DNA from: 3107 sp001483205
Lineage (GTDB): Bacteria; Pseudomonadota; Alphaproteobacteria; Rhodobacterales; Rhodobacteraceae
Reading direction: 5' to 3'
Assembly: GCA_964291375.2 (NCBI GenBank)
Contig: OZ219809.1
Coordinates: 1,674,001 to 1,738,000 of the forward strand
DNA: 64,000 nucleotides
Below the pieces are notes generated by a model. It was not told the DNA's origin. It saw nothing but the letters and a program-made list of their open reading frames with translations, and made no database searches. Every line of letters starts with the position of its first letter. Position 1 is the stretch's first letter. The position numbers were made by a program, and so were the translations under genes. Of the stretch, positions 54,154 through 63,447 are shown in pieces.

Positions 54154-54238
54154 TATCCTTGCTAAGTGGTGAACCGGTGGCGTCACTTCAAGATGTGGTG
54201 CGAAAAAAATCCCAGCCCCATAAATGATGTTTCGGACG

Positions 54239-54310
54239 GGTGCGGTGACAAAGTGATTTGGTCGCTTAAGCTCGCTGTCCCGCTCCACTCATCAGAACGG
54301 TATCCGCACC
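54239..54310. promoter_or_regulatory. Inverted repeat upstream of the TIR-like pair
   Basis: GGGTGCGG at 54239-54246 and CCGCACC at 54304-54310 are inverted copies about 58 bp apart. They lie in the 238-bp gap between the defence-like pair and the flavin oxidoreductase. They could be a regulator site or the edge of a small mobile segment. There is no other evidence, and the gap has no recognisable gene. Confidence 0.25.
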
Positions 54311-54391
54311 TAACAGACCGGACCTGACGTTTTACCGTGGCGGCGCGCGTTTTCGCGGATATAAGCGGATACAAACGGGGGGTGGACATCA

Positions 54392-55612
54392 GTGGTGAAA
54401 GCTCGGCTGCAACAACACGGCGTTCTGTTCGGGCCGCTGCAACTGCCCTGCGGTGTCACTCTGAAAAACCGGATCGTGAAATCGGCAATGTCGGATTCGC
54501 TGGGCGATGGCACCGGCCATCCGACGACCGGGCAGATCAGGCTTTATCAGCGCTGGGCCAGAGGCGGGTTGGCCGTATCCGTAATCGGCGAGGTGCAGGG
54601 CACCGCCGGTTACGCCGAGACACCCGGCAATCTGGTGCTCAACGGGGCGTCCGACCTTGACCGGTTTCGGAAACTTGCCGAACGGGGCGGCGAAAACGGC
54701 ACCCTGCTGTGGCTGCAACTTGGTCACGCCGGGGCGCTCGCCTACAAACCGACCAGCACCCCCAAAGGCCCGAGCGCGCTTGATCTTCCCGGCCTGCGCT
54801 GCGCCGGGTTGACAAAAGGTGAAATACGCCGGTTGCCCCCGGAGTTTGCGCGAACCGCCCGGTTTGCGCGGCAGGCTGGCTTTGGCGGTGTGCAAATCCA
54901 CGCAGCGCACGGGTTTCTGCTCAGTCAGTTCCTGTCGCCGCTGTTCAACAGGCGAAGCGATGAATACGGGGGGACAATCGCAAACCGGATGCGGCTGTTG
55001 CTGGAAACCATCGACGCAATCCGCACCGCTGTCGGGCCGGATTTTCCGGTCGCCATAAAGCTCAATTCCTCGGATCGGCTCGAAGGCGGGCTCGGTGAGC
55101 AAGACGCGCTCAAAGTGGTGGAAGCGCTGGACCGGTCTTCGGTTGACCTGATCGACATCAGCGGCGGGACTTACTTTCCCGGCGCAAAGCCCGCCTCTGA
55201 CGGGGCAGGACGCGGCCCCTATTTCATCGGGTTTGCAAAGCGTGCCCGCGCGGTGACGACCAGACCCCTTATGCTGACGGGCGGTTTCAAAACCCGCGCG
55301 CAGGCAGAGGATGCCGTGGCTGGCGGTGCGGTTGATATTGTCGGTCTCGCGCGCGCATTGGTCCTTGAGCCTGCGCTTGCCCGCCTATGGAAAGAGGATC
55401 AGAAACCAGAGCCGGACTTTCCCAGATTCTCCGATGCCCCGGAGGGCGGGATAACGGCGTGGTATACGATGCGGCTGGCCGAGATCGGCGCTGACAGGGA
55501 AACGCCGGTTTTCGGCGACCTCGGGCAGGCGATACAAGACTATGCAGCGCGCGACAAAGCCAGGACGGAAATCTGGTTGAGACATTTTGCCAAAGTCCCC
55601 CGGCGGCGCTAG
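54392..55612 (+). CDS. Old Yellow Enzyme family NADH:flavin oxidoreductase
   Basis: The 406-residue FMN TIM-barrel protein shows the family pattern: LKNRIVKSAMSD at the start, LLWLQLGHAGAL, and the segment VQIHAAHGFLLSQFLSPLFN followed by RRSDEYGG. The FMN phosphate region is MLTGGFKT with VGLARALV. It lacks the iron-sulfur extension of dienoyl-CoA reductase-type members. These enzymes reduce activated C=C bonds, and physiological substrates are often unknown. It starts at GTG, with a second GTG two codons before the MVKAR region being unlikely. A dispersed repeat follows immediately. Confidence 0.9.
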   Translation: MVKARLQQHGVLFGPLQLPCGVTLKNRIVKSAMSDSLGDGTGHPTTGQIRLYQRWARGGLAVSVIGEVQGTAGYAETPGNLVLNGASDLDRFRKLAERGGENGTLLWLQLGHAGALAYKPTSTPKGPSALDLPGLRCAGLTKGEIRRLPPEFARTARFARQAGFGGVQIHAAHGFLLSQFLSPLFNRRSDEYGGTIANRMRLLLETIDAIRTAVGPDFPVAIKLNSSDRLEGGLGEQDALKVVEALDRSSVDLIDISGGTYFPGAKPASDGAGRGPYFIGFAKRARAVTTRPLMLTGGFKTRAQAEDAVAGGAVDIVGLARALVLEPALARLWKEDQKPEPDFPRFSDAPEGGITAWYTMRLAEIGADRETPVFGDLGQAIQDYAARDKARTEIWLRHFAKVPRRR

Positions 55613-55619
55613 GCCCAAA

Positions 55620-55829
55620 AAGACCTCTGTATAATGGCGCATGACAACCAACCCGTCCGCCCGGCGCTTGCGCCGGGCAGCGCCTGCCTGCCCCCCGGCA
55701 GGCGCTATAAACGCCTCAACCAGTCGGAACGTATAGACTTTATGGAAAGGGCGTCGCCAATGTGGACCGTCACAAAAAGCGCCCGCCCAGGCAGGCGGCT
55801 GCCCGGCTGAGCTGATATGCAGAGGTTTG
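55620..55829. repeat. Dispersed repeat, copy C (full length)
   Basis: The left end AAGACCTCTGTATAATGG starts 8 bp after the oxidoreductase stop codon. The interior matches copy A, including the CCCGGCG-type and GCGCCTGCC/GGCAGGCGC hairpins, a TAGACTTTATGG segment and GCGCCCGCCCAGGCAGGCGG. The right end is TGATATGCAGAGGTTTG. The best preserved copy for defining the element. Confidence 0.75.
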
Positions 55830-55882
55830 CCAAAGGGCCGCAGGGCTGAAACGCCCGAATTTTCCCGGCCCTCTTGCCCCTG

Positions 55883-55911
55883 TTGACAAGCCCTGCGACT
55901 CTTCATATACA
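55883..55911 (+). promoter_or_regulatory. Strong sigma-70 promoter of the str operon
   Basis: A perfect TTGACA (55883-55888) and TATACA (55906-55911) are separated by 17 bp, about 260 bp before rpsL. The interval 55912-56172 is a long leader with no gene. This is the expected position for the ribosomal protein and elongation-factor operon promoter. Confidence 0.8.
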
Positions 55912-56172
55912 CCGCGCGCATCCGGGCAGGGGGCCATACCCCAGACGCCTGCATCAGAACTGAAGTGGCCATGATCCGGGCGGGTGCGCCCCGATCCTCT
56001 GTATGCCCGCCGCGTCGTTCCCGTGAACGGGGGACGAAGGCGGTTTCTTTCGTCGCACTCTCGGGTGCGCCTCAGGCGTTTCGCGGTCGCGCGGGACAGA
56101 CAGGACAAACAACCGCACGGGCGCGCCCCCCGTGCATGAACATATGTGTTGAAACACGGGGAATGAACCGGA

Positions 56173-56544
56173 ATGCCAACGATTCAACAGCTTATCCGCA
56201 AGCCGCGGCAGCCCAAGGTCAGATCGCAGAAGTCCCAGCATCTGCAATCCTGCCCGCAGAAACGCGGGGTCTGCACCCGTGTCTACACCACCACACCGAA
56301 AAAGCCGAACTCGGCGATGCGGAAAGTGGCCAAGGTGCGCCTGACCAACGGCTTTGAGGTGATCAGCTACATCCCCGGCGAATCCCATAACCTTCAGGAA
56401 CACTCGGTGGTTCTGATTCGCGGTGGTCGGGTCAAAGACCTTCCGGGCGTGCGCTATCACATCCTGCGCGGGGTGCTGGATACCCAGGGCGTCAAAGACC
56501 GCAGGCAGCGCCGATCAAAATACGGCGCGAAACGCCCGAAATAA
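56173..56544 (+). CDS. rpsL: 30S ribosomal protein S12
   Basis: At 123 residues it starts MPTIQQLIRKPRQPK. It contains the decoding-centre loop TPKKPNSAMRKVAKV and the PGVRYHILRG segment where streptomycin-resistance changes map. The lysine equivalent to K43 is the susceptible wild-type residue. First gene of rpsL-rpsG-fusA-tuf. Confidence 0.98.
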   Translation: MPTIQQLIRKPRQPKVRSQKSQHLQSCPQKRGVCTRVYTTTPKKPNSAMRKVAKVRLTNGFEVISYIPGESHNLQEHSVVLIRGGRVKDLPGVRYHILRGVLDTQGVKDRRQRRSKYGAKRPK

Positions 56545-56556
56545 GGAGCAACAGAC

Positions 56557-57027
56557 ATGTCCCGCCGCCACGCCGCCGAAAAGCGCGAAGTCCTGCCCGA
56601 TGCCAAATACGGTGATCGCGTCCTGACGAAATTTATGAACAACATGATGAGCGACGGCAAGAAATCGGTCGCCGAGCGCATCGTCTACAACGCCTTTGAC
56701 CGGGTGGAGACGAAGCTGAAACGCGCGCCGGTTGAGGTGTTCCATGAGGCGCTTGATAACGTCAAGCCGTCGGTCGAGGTCCGGTCCCGCCGTGTGGGGG
56801 GCGCGACCTATCAGGTGCCGGTCGAGGTGCGCCCCGAACGCCGCGAGGCACTGGCCATCCGCTGGCTGATCGCCGCCGCCCGCAAGCGCAACGAAAGCAC
56901 GATGGAAGAACGCTTTGCCGGTGAGCTGATGGATGCGGTGAACAATCGCGGCTCGGCAGTCAAGAAACGCGAAGACACCCACAAGATGGCCGACGCCAAC
57001 AAAGCGTTCAGCCATTATCGCTGGTAA
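56557..57027 (+). CDS. rpsG: 30S ribosomal protein S7
   Basis: The 156-residue assembly protein that nucleates the 30S head. It contains YGDRVLTKFMNNMMSDGKKSVA and the KREDTHKMADANKAFSHYRW tail typical of S7. It follows rpsL by 12 bp, and AAGGAG lies before the ATG. Confidence 0.98.
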   Translation: MSRRHAAEKREVLPDAKYGDRVLTKFMNNMMSDGKKSVAERIVYNAFDRVETKLKRAPVEVFHEALDNVKPSVEVRSRRVGGATYQVPVEVRPERREALAIRWLIAAARKRNESTMEERFAGELMDAVNNRGSAVKKREDTHKMADANKAFSHYRW

Positions 57028-57049
57028 TCCCCCCGGAAGGCCCCGACCG

Positions 57050-59167
57050 ATGACACGCGAATATCCGCTCGACCGTTACCGGAATTTCGGCATTATGGCG
57101 CATATCGACGCAGGCAAGACCACCTGCTCGGAGCGTATCCTGTATTACACCGGCAAGTCCCACAATATCGGCGAGGTGCATGACGGTGCCGCCACCATGG
57201 ACTGGATGGAACAGGAACAGGAGCGCGGCATAACCATCACATCCGCCGCGACCACCACGTTCTGGGAGCGCACCGAGGACGGCAAAACCGCCGACACGCC
57301 AAAGCACCGCCTGAACATCATCGACACCCCCGGCCACGTGGATTTCACCATCGAGGTTGAACGCTCGCTGGCGGTGCTCGACGGCGCGGTCTGTGTTCTT
57401 GATGCCAATGCCGGGGTCGAACCGCAGACGGAAACCGTCTGGCGTCAGGCCGACCGCTACAAGGTGCCGCGTATCGTGTTCGTCAACAAGATGGACAAGA
57501 TCGGGGCCGATTTCTTCAACTGTGTCAACATGATCGAAGAGCGCACCGGTGCCCGCCCGGTTCCCGTGGCACTGCCGATCGGGGCAGAGAGCGAGCTTGA
57601 GGGCCTGATTGATCTGGTCACCATGAAGGAATGGCTGTGGAAGGGCGAAGACCTGGGTGCAACCTGGGAACAGGTTGACCTGCGCGCGGGCCTGCGGGAT
57701 CAGGCCGAGGAATGGCGGGCGAAGATGATCGAGGCCGCCGTCGAGTTGGATGACGACGTGATGATGGCGTATCTGGATGGCGAGGAGCCCGATGTCGCCA
57801 CCCTGCGCGCCCTGTTGCGCAAGGGGACGCTGGATTTGGCGTTCGTGCCGGTTCTGGGCGGCTCTGCCTTCAAGAACAAGGGGGTTCAGCCGCTTCTGAA
57901 CGCGGTGATCGACTATCTGCCCAGCCCGCTTGATGTGGTCGATTACATGGGCTTTGCGCCGGGTGACGAGACCGAAGAGCGCACTATCGCCCGCCGTGCC
58001 GATGATGCGATGCCGTTCTCCGGCCTTGCCTTCAAGATTATGAACGACCCGTTTGTCGGCTCGCTGACCTTCACCCGCATCTATTCGGGCCAGATGAAAA
58101 AGGGCGACACGGTGCTGAACGCCACCAAGGGCAAGCGCGAACGCATTGGCCGGATGATGATGATGCACTCGAACAACCGCGAGGACATTGACGAGGCGTT
58201 TGCAGGTGACATCATCGCGCTGGCGGGGCTGAAGGACACGACAACGGGCGATACGCTCTGTGACGCCAAACAGCCGGTGGTGCTGGAAACCATGGCCTTT
58301 CCCGATCCGGTGATTGAGATCGCGGTCGAGCCGAAGACCAAGAATGATCAGGAAAAGATGAGCCAGGGGCTGGCGCGTCTGGCCGCCGAAGACCCGTCCT
58401 TCCGGGTCGAGACTGACCCCGAATCCGGCCAGACGATAATGAAGGGGATGGGCGAGCTGCACCTGGACATTCTGGTGGATCGTCTGAAGCGCGAATTTAG
58501 GGTCGAGGCCAATATCGGCGCGCCGCAGGTCGCCTATCGCGAAACCATCGGCCATGAAACCGAACATGTCTATACCCACAAGAAACAGTCGGGCGGGGCC
58601 GGACAGTTTGCCGAGGTGAAGATGATCATCGCACCCGCCGAACCGGGTGAGGGCTATGAGTTTGAAAGCCGCATCGTCGGCGGCGCGGTGCCGAAGGAAT
58701 ATATCCCCGGTGTCGAAAAGGGCATCCGCTCGGTGATGGATTCGGGGCCGCTGGCCGGTTTCCCGGTGATCGACTTCCGGGTCGCGCTGATCGACGGCAA
58801 GTTCCACGATGTGGATTCCTCGGTGCTGGCCTTCGAGATCGCGGCGCGCATGTGTATGCGCGAGGGGCTGAGAAAGGCGGGCGCGAAACTGCTTGAGCCG
58901 ATAATGAAGGTCGAGGTGGTGACCCCGGAGGACTATACCGGCGGCATCATCGGTGATCTGACTTCGCGCCGGGGGCAGGTGACGGGGCAGGAGCCACGCG
59001 GCAACGCCGTTGCCATCCACTCTTTCGTGCCGCTGGCGAACATGTTCGGCTATATCAACACGCTGCGGTCAATGTCCTCAGGCCGCGCGCAGTTCACGAT
59101 GCAGTTTGATCACTATGATCCGGTGCCACAGAACATCTCGGAAGAAATTCAGGCGAAATATGCCTGA
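57050..59167 (+). CDS. fusA: Elongation factor G
   Basis: The 705-residue translocase has a complete GTPase: P-loop AHIDAGKT (17-24), DTPGHVDFT and NKMD. Domains II-V follow, ending GYINTLRSMSSGRAQFTMQF. The position after rpsG is the standard str order, and the normal length shows a single intact copy with no frame break. It moves tRNA and mRNA through the ribosome. Confidence 0.98.
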   Translation: MTREYPLDRYRNFGIMAHIDAGKTTCSERILYYTGKSHNIGEVHDGAATMDWMEQEQERGITITSAATTTFWERTEDGKTADTPKHRLNIIDTPGHVDFTIEVERSLAVLDGAVCVLDANAGVEPQTETVWRQADRYKVPRIVFVNKMDKIGADFFNCVNMIEERTGARPVPVALPIGAESELEGLIDLVTMKEWLWKGEDLGATWEQVDLRAGLRDQAEEWRAKMIEAAVELDDDVMMAYLDGEEPDVATLRALLRKGTLDLAFVPVLGGSAFKNKGVQPLLNAVIDYLPSPLDVVDYMGFAPGDETEERTIARRADDAMPFSGLAFKIMNDPFVGSLTFTRIYSGQMKKGDTVLNATKGKRERIGRMMMMHSNNREDIDEAFAGDIIALAGLKDTTTGDTLCDAKQPVVLETMAFPDPVIEIAVEPKTKNDQEKMSQGLARLAAEDPSFRVETDPESGQTIMKGMGELHLDILVDRLKREFRVEANIGAPQVAYRETIGHETEHVYTHKKQSGGAGQFAEVKMIIAPAEPGEGYEFESRIVGGAVPKEYIPGVEKGIRSVMDSGPLAGFPVIDFRVALIDGKFHDVDSSVLAFEIAARMCMREGLRKAGAKLLEPIMKVEVVTPEDYTGGIIGDLTSRRGQVTGQEPRGNAVAIHSFVPLANMFGYINTLRSMSSGRAQFTMQFDHYDPVPQNISEEIQAKYA

Positions 59168-59222
59168 GGCGAAATCGGGGCGGCGGGTTTGCGCAGCCCC
59201 CTCAAGATAACAGGAGGCCACA

Positions 59223-60398
59223 ATGGCGAAGGAAAAGTTTGAGCGTCTGAAGCCGCATGTGAACATCGGGACGATTGGTCACGTTGATCACGGCAAGACG
59301 ACGCTGACCGCGGCGATCACCAAGCAGTTCGGCGAGTTCAGGGCGTATGATCAGATTGACGCCGCGCCGGAGGAAAAAGCGCGCGGGATCACCATCTCGA
59401 CCGCGCATGTGGAATATGAGACCGAGGCGCGCCACTACGCTCATGTGGACTGCCCCGGCCACGCCGACTATGTGAAGAACATGATCACCGGCGCGGCGCA
59501 GATGGACGGCGCGATTCTGGTGGTCAATGCCGCCGACGGCCCGATGCCGCAGACCCGCGAGCATATTCTTCTGGCCCGTCAGGTCGGCGTTCCGGCGCTG
59601 GTTGTGTTCCTGAACAAGGTCGATCAGGTTGATGACGAGGAGCTTCTGGAACTGGTGGAGATGGAAGTCCGCGAGTTGCTGAGCGAATATGAATTTCCCG
59701 GCGACGACATCCCGATTGTTGCCGGTTCGGCGCTGGCGGCGCTTGAGGGCCGGGACGAGGCAATCGGGTCGGAAAAAATCTCTGAACTGATGGCGGCGGT
59801 GGATGACTATATCCCGCAGCCTGCGCGGGCGATTGATCAGCCGTTCCTGATGCCGATTGAGGATGTGTTTTCGATTTCCGGGCGCGGCACGGTGGTGACC
59901 GGTCGGGTTGAGCGGGGGGTGATCAAGGTTGGCGAAGAGATCGAGATCGTCGGCATTCGTGACACCCGCAAGACCACCTGCACCGGGGTGGAGATGTTCC
60001 GCAAGCTCTTGGACCGCGGCGAGGCGGGCGACAATATCGGGGCGCTGCTGCGCGGCATTGACCGGGATTCGGTCGAGCGGGGGCAGGTGCTGTGCAAGCC
60101 CGGCTCGGTGACGCCGCACACCCGGTTTGAGGCCGAGGTTTACATCCTGACCAAGGAAGAGGGCGGGCGTCACACGCCGTTTTTCGCCAACTATCGCCCG
60201 CAGTTTTATTTCCGCACCACGGATGTGACCGGGACGGTGGAGCTGCCTGCGGGCACCGAGATGGTGATGCCGGGGGACAACCTGAAATTCACGGTGGAAC
60301 TGATCGCGCCGATTGCGATGGAAGAGCAGTTGCGCTTTGCCATCCGTGAGGGCGGCAGGACCGTCGGATCGGGCGTCGTCTCCAAAATCATCGAGTAG
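59223..60398 (+). CDS. tuf: Elongation factor Tu
   Basis: The 391-residue GTPase has GHVDHGKT (19-26), DCPGHADY and NKVDQVDD. The barrel domains follow, and the protein ends GVVSKIIE. It carries aminoacyl-tRNA to the ribosome. A second tuf copy elsewhere is usual in this group but cannot be seen here. Start is supported by AGGAGG before the ATG at 59223. Confidence 0.98.
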   Translation: MAKEKFERLKPHVNIGTIGHVDHGKTTLTAAITKQFGEFRAYDQIDAAPEEKARGITISTAHVEYETEARHYAHVDCPGHADYVKNMITGAAQMDGAILVVNAADGPMPQTREHILLARQVGVPALVVFLNKVDQVDDEELLELVEMEVRELLSEYEFPGDDIPIVAGSALAALEGRDEAIGSEKISELMAAVDDYIPQPARAIDQPFLMPIEDVFSISGRGTVVTGRVERGVIKVGEEIEIVGIRDTRKTTCTGVEMFRKLLDRGEAGDNIGALLRGIDRDSVERGQVLCKPGSVTPHTRFEAEVYILTKEEGGRHTPFFANYRPQFYFRTTDVTGTVELPAGTEMVMPGDNLKFTVELIAPIAMEEQLRFAIREGGRTVGSGVVSKIIE

Positions 60399-60420
60399 AA
60401 CGCAACCCCCCCGTGTCGAA

Positions 60421-60444
60421 GCGGGCCGTCTCTGTCCGGCCCGC
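60421..60444 (+). other. Intergenic hairpin between tuf and rpsJ
   Basis: A perfect 8-bp stem GCGGGCCG/CGGCCCGC encloses an 8-base loop, with no T-run after it. It may slow or process the transcript between the str and S10 sections, or be neutral. It is not a standard terminator. Confidence 0.5.
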
Positions 60445-60468
60445 CCCCGACCGCGAAAGGCTGAAAAC

Positions 60469-60783
60469 ATGGCAATCCATAGCCAAAACATCCGCATCCG
60501 GCTGAAGGCTTTCGACTATCGTGTGCTTGACGCCAGCACGCGGGAGATTGTCAGCACTGCCCGCCGGACCGGTGCGCAGGTGCGCGGCCCGATCCCGCTG
60601 CCGAACAAGATCGAGAAATTCACCGTTCTGCGCGGCCCGCATGTGAACAAGAAATCCCGTGATCAGTTCGAGATCAGGACACATAAGCGCCTGCTGGACA
60701 TCGTTGACCCGACCCCGCAGACCGTGGACGCGCTGATGAAGCTCGACCTGGCCGCCGGTGTCGATGTCGAGATCAAGGTCTGA
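60469..60783 (+). CDS. rpsJ: 30S ribosomal protein S10
   Basis: From ATG 60469 the product is 104 residues (MAIHSQNIRIRLKAFDYRV). It has the loop region GPIPLPNKIEKFTVLRGPH and SRDQFEIRTHKR, as in S10/NusE. A longer frame reads back into tuf and is rejected. S10 also serves in transcription antitermination. Confidence 0.97.
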   Translation: MAIHSQNIRIRLKAFDYRVLDASTREIVSTARRTGAQVRGPIPLPNKIEKFTVLRGPHVNKKSRDQFEIRTHKRLLDIVDPTPQTVDALMKLDLAAGVDVEIKV

Positions 60784-60797
60784 GAAGGGGATCGGTA

Positions 60798-61535
60798 ATG
60801 CGCTCTGGTGTTATCGCAAAGAAAGTCGGCATGACCCGGCTGTTCATGGAGGACGGCCGCCAGGTTCCGGTGACCGTTCTGCAACTTGACAACCTTCAGG
60901 TCGTGGCGCAGCGCACGGTGGAAAAGGACGGCTATACCGCCGTTCAGATCGGCGCGGGCGCGGCAAAGACACGGCGGATCACAAAGGCGATGCGCGGTCA
61001 TTTCGCGCTGGCCGGTGTCACGCCGAAACGCAAACTGTCCGAGTTCCGCGTGAGCCAGGAGAACCTGATCGGCGTCGGCGAGGAAATCACCGCCGATCAC
61101 TATCTTGCCGGTCAGTATGTGGATGTTTCCGGCACGTCGATCGGTAAGGGCTTTGCGGGCGGCATGAAGCGCCACAACTTTCGCGGCCTGCGTGCCAGCC
61201 ACGGCGTGTCGATCAGCCACCGGTCCCATGGCTCCACCGGTCAGTGTCAGGATCCGGGCAAGGTGTTCAAGGGCAAGAAGATGGCCGGTCATATGGGGGC
61301 GGTCAGGGTCACGACCCAGAACCTGCAAGTTGTCAGGACCGACGCGGACCGTGGCCTGATCATGGTCAGGGGCGCGGTGCCCGGCTCTCGCGGTGGCTGG
61401 GTGACGGTCAGGGACGCGGTGAAAAAGCCGTTTCCCGAAAACGCCCCGGTTCCGGCGGCGCTGAAATCCGCGATGGTGGCCGAAAAGGTGCCGGGTGATG
61501 CTGCTGATGCTCCTGAAGGGGGTGCTGACGAATGA
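60798..61535 (+). CDS. rplC: 50S ribosomal protein L3
   Basis: The 245-residue protein begins MRSGVIAKKVGMTRLF. The central loop FRGLRASHGVSISHRSHGS (methylated glutamine region) and the MAGHMGAVRVTTQNL segment are typical. The C-terminus has an acidic alanine-rich extension (AADAPEGGADE). Its stop overlaps the rplD start by four bases. Confidence 0.97.
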   Translation: MRSGVIAKKVGMTRLFMEDGRQVPVTVLQLDNLQVVAQRTVEKDGYTAVQIGAGAAKTRRITKAMRGHFALAGVTPKRKLSEFRVSQENLIGVGEEITADHYLAGQYVDVSGTSIGKGFAGGMKRHNFRGLRASHGVSISHRSHGSTGQCQDPGKVFKGKKMAGHMGAVRVTTQNLQVVRTDADRGLIMVRGAVPGSRGGWVTVRDAVKKPFPENAPVPAALKSAMVAEKVPGDAADAPEGGADE

Positions 61536-62152
61536 AACTTGATGTGATCAGACTGGAAGACGGCGAAAAAGCCGGTTCCGTCGAGCTTGGCGGGGATATT
61601 TTCGGCCTAGAGCCGCGCGCGGACATTCTGCACCGCGTTGTCCGCTGGCAGCGCAACAAGGCGCAGGCCGGAACCCACAAGGTCAAGACCCGCTCGGAAA
61701 CCAGCTATTCCTCAAGGAAGGTCTATCGCCAGAAGGGGACCGGTGGCGCGCGTCACGGCGACCGCAATGCGCCGATCTTTCGCAAGGGCGGCGTCTATAA
61801 GGGGCCGACGCCCCGCAGCCACGCCCATGACCTGCCGAAGAAATTCCGCGCGCTTGGCCTGAAACACGCCCTGTCCGCCAAGGCGCGGGCGGGCGAGCTG
61901 GTGGTGATTGAGGCCGCCGAGGCTGAAGGCAAAACCGCCCTGCTGGCCCGCCAGGTCAGGAATCTGGGCTGGAAGCGGGCGCTGGTCATCGACGGGGCCG
62001 AGGTCAATGGCGGCTTTGCCCGCGCGGCGCGCAACATCGAAGGTCTTGATGTGCTGCCGTCGGCGGGCGCGAATGTCTATGACATCCTGCGGCGTGACAC
62101 GCTGGTGCTCACAAAGGCAGGGGTCGAAGCACTGGAGGCACGGCTGAGATGA
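61532..62152 (+). CDS. rplD: 50S ribosomal protein L4
   Basis: The 206-residue protein has the exit-tunnel loop YRQKGTGGARHGDRNAPIFRKGG and the following GPTPRSHAHDLPKK region. It overlaps rplC before it and rplW after it by four bases each, so translation is likely coupled. Confidence 0.97.
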   Translation: MKLDVIRLEDGEKAGSVELGGDIFGLEPRADILHRVVRWQRNKAQAGTHKVKTRSETSYSSRKVYRQKGTGGARHGDRNAPIFRKGGVYKGPTPRSHAHDLPKKFRALGLKHALSAKARAGELVVIEAAEAEGKTALLARQVRNLGWKRALVIDGAEVNGGFARAARNIEGLDVLPSAGANVYDILRRDTLVLTKAGVEALEARLR

Positions 62153-62445
62153 GCGCGAAACCCGAACATTACGATGTGATCCGCAAACCGGTGATCACCG
62201 AGAAATCGACCATGGCCTCAGAAGGGGGCGCGATTGTCTTTGAGGTGGACATTTCCGCCAGCAAGCCGCGCATCCGGGAGGCCGTCGAAAGCCTGTTCGG
62301 TGTCAAGGTGAAGGCGGTCAACACCACCATCACCAAGGGCAAGGTCAAGCGGTTCCGGGGGCGACCCGGCAGGCGCAAGGATGTGAAGAAGGCCTATGTG
62401 ACCCTGGAAGAGGGAAACACTATCGACGTGACCACCGGTCTCTGA
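62149..62445 (+). CDS. rplW: 50S ribosomal protein L23
   Basis: The 98-residue tunnel-exit protein has DVIRKPVITEKSTM at the start, the VESLFGVKVKAVNTTITKGKVKRF hairpin (cited by start) and RKDVKKAYVTLEEG. It forms the docking site for trigger factor and SRP. A 156-bp gap follows before rplB. Confidence 0.97.
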   Translation: MSAKPEHYDVIRKPVITEKSTMASEGGAIVFEVDISASKPRIREAVESLFGVKVKAVNTTITKGKVKRFRGRPGRRKDVKKAYVTLEEGNTIDVTTGL

Positions 62446-62511
62446 TAGGTATCCGCGAATCTGCCCCCGCCCCCCAAGTGTGTCCGGGGCGCGTTCGGGC
62501 TTTGGCAAACA

Positions 62512-62526
62512 GGGGGGTGGCCCCCC
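62512..62526 (+). other. Hairpin in the rplW-rplB gap
   Basis: GGGGGG, three bases and CCCCCC form a short G-rich hairpin in the unusually long (156 bp) gap. A second imperfect hairpin (GCCCGCC TTCG GGGGGGC) follows at about 62534-62551. There is no T-run, so it is probably not a terminator. Confidence 0.4.
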
Positions 62527-62601
62527 GGAAAACGGCCCGCCTTCGGGGGGCTTTGACGATAAGGGGTTCAGGCCCCGACAGCGAAACGGAAGACAGAAAG
62601 C

Positions 62602-63444
62602 ATGGCACTCAAGTCGTATAAACCGACGACGCCGGGCCAGCGCGGGCTGGTGCTGATCGACCGTTCGGAGCTTTGGAAAGGGCGTCCGGTCAAATCCCTC
62701 TCTGAGGGGTTGTCCAAAAAGGGCGGTCGGAACAACGCCGGACGGATCACCCAGCGCCGCCGGGGTGGTGGGGCGAAACGTCTATATCGCATCATCGATT
62801 TCAAACGCCGCAAGTTCGGCGTTGATGGCACCGTCGAGCGGATCGAATATGATCCGAACCGCACCGCCTTTATCGCGCTGATCCGATATGAGGACGGCGA
62901 GCGGGCCTATATCATTGCCCCGCAGCGCCTTGGCATCGGCGACCGGGTTGTCTCTGGCGAGAAAGTTGACATCAAGCCCGGCAACGCCATGCCGTTCACC
63001 GGGATGCCCATCGGCACCATCGTCCACAATATCGAGATGAAGCCGGGCAAGGGCGGGCAGATCGCCCGCGCCGCTGGCGGCTATGCTCAGTTTGTCGGTC
63101 GTGACGGCGGTTATGCCCAGATACGGCTGTCCTCGGGAGAGCTGCGCATGGTCCGTCAGGAGTGCATGGCGACCGTCGGCGCGGTCTCAAATTCCGACAA
63201 CGCCAACCAGAATCTCGGCAAGGCCGGGCGCAACCGTCATCTGGGCAAGCGGCCATCGGTGCGCGGCGTCGTGATGAACCCGATTGACCACCCCCATGGC
63301 GGCGGCGAGGGCCGCACATCGGGCGGGCGTCACCCGGTCACCCCTTGGGGCAAGCCGACCAAGGGCGCGCGCACCCGCAACACCAACAAGGCGTCGCAAA
63401 AGCTGATCATCCGCTCGCGTCACGCCAAGAAGAAGGGGCGCTAG
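62602..63444 (+). CDS. rplB: 50S ribosomal protein L2
   Basis: At 280 residues it starts MALKSYKPTTPGQRGLVLIDR and carries the KKGGRNNAGRITQRRRGGGAK segment. The GVVMNPIDHPHGGGEGRTSG region contains the histidine near the peptidyl transferase centre. It is the usual length and intact. Confidence 0.98.
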   Translation: MALKSYKPTTPGQRGLVLIDRSELWKGRPVKSLSEGLSKKGGRNNAGRITQRRRGGGAKRLYRIIDFKRRKFGVDGTVERIEYDPNRTAFIALIRYEDGERAYIIAPQRLGIGDRVVSGEKVDIKPGNAMPFTGMPIGTIVHNIEMKPGKGGQIARAAGGYAQFVGRDGGYAQIRLSSGELRMVRQECMATVGAVSNSDNANQNLGKAGRNRHLGKRPSVRGVVMNPIDHPHGGGEGRTSGGRHPVTPWGKPTKGARTRNTNKASQKLIIRSRHAKKKGR

Positions 63445-63447
63445 AGA

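Noticed and set aside
53105..54391. Integrated element with a duplicated tRNA 3' end
   Set aside because: I looked for a second copy of the TTCGATTCCCGTTACCCGC segment downstream and found none, so no attachment repeat is claimed.
57008..59020. Long minus-strand frame of 670 residues opposite fusA
   Set aside because: Antisense shadow of the conserved EF-G gene.
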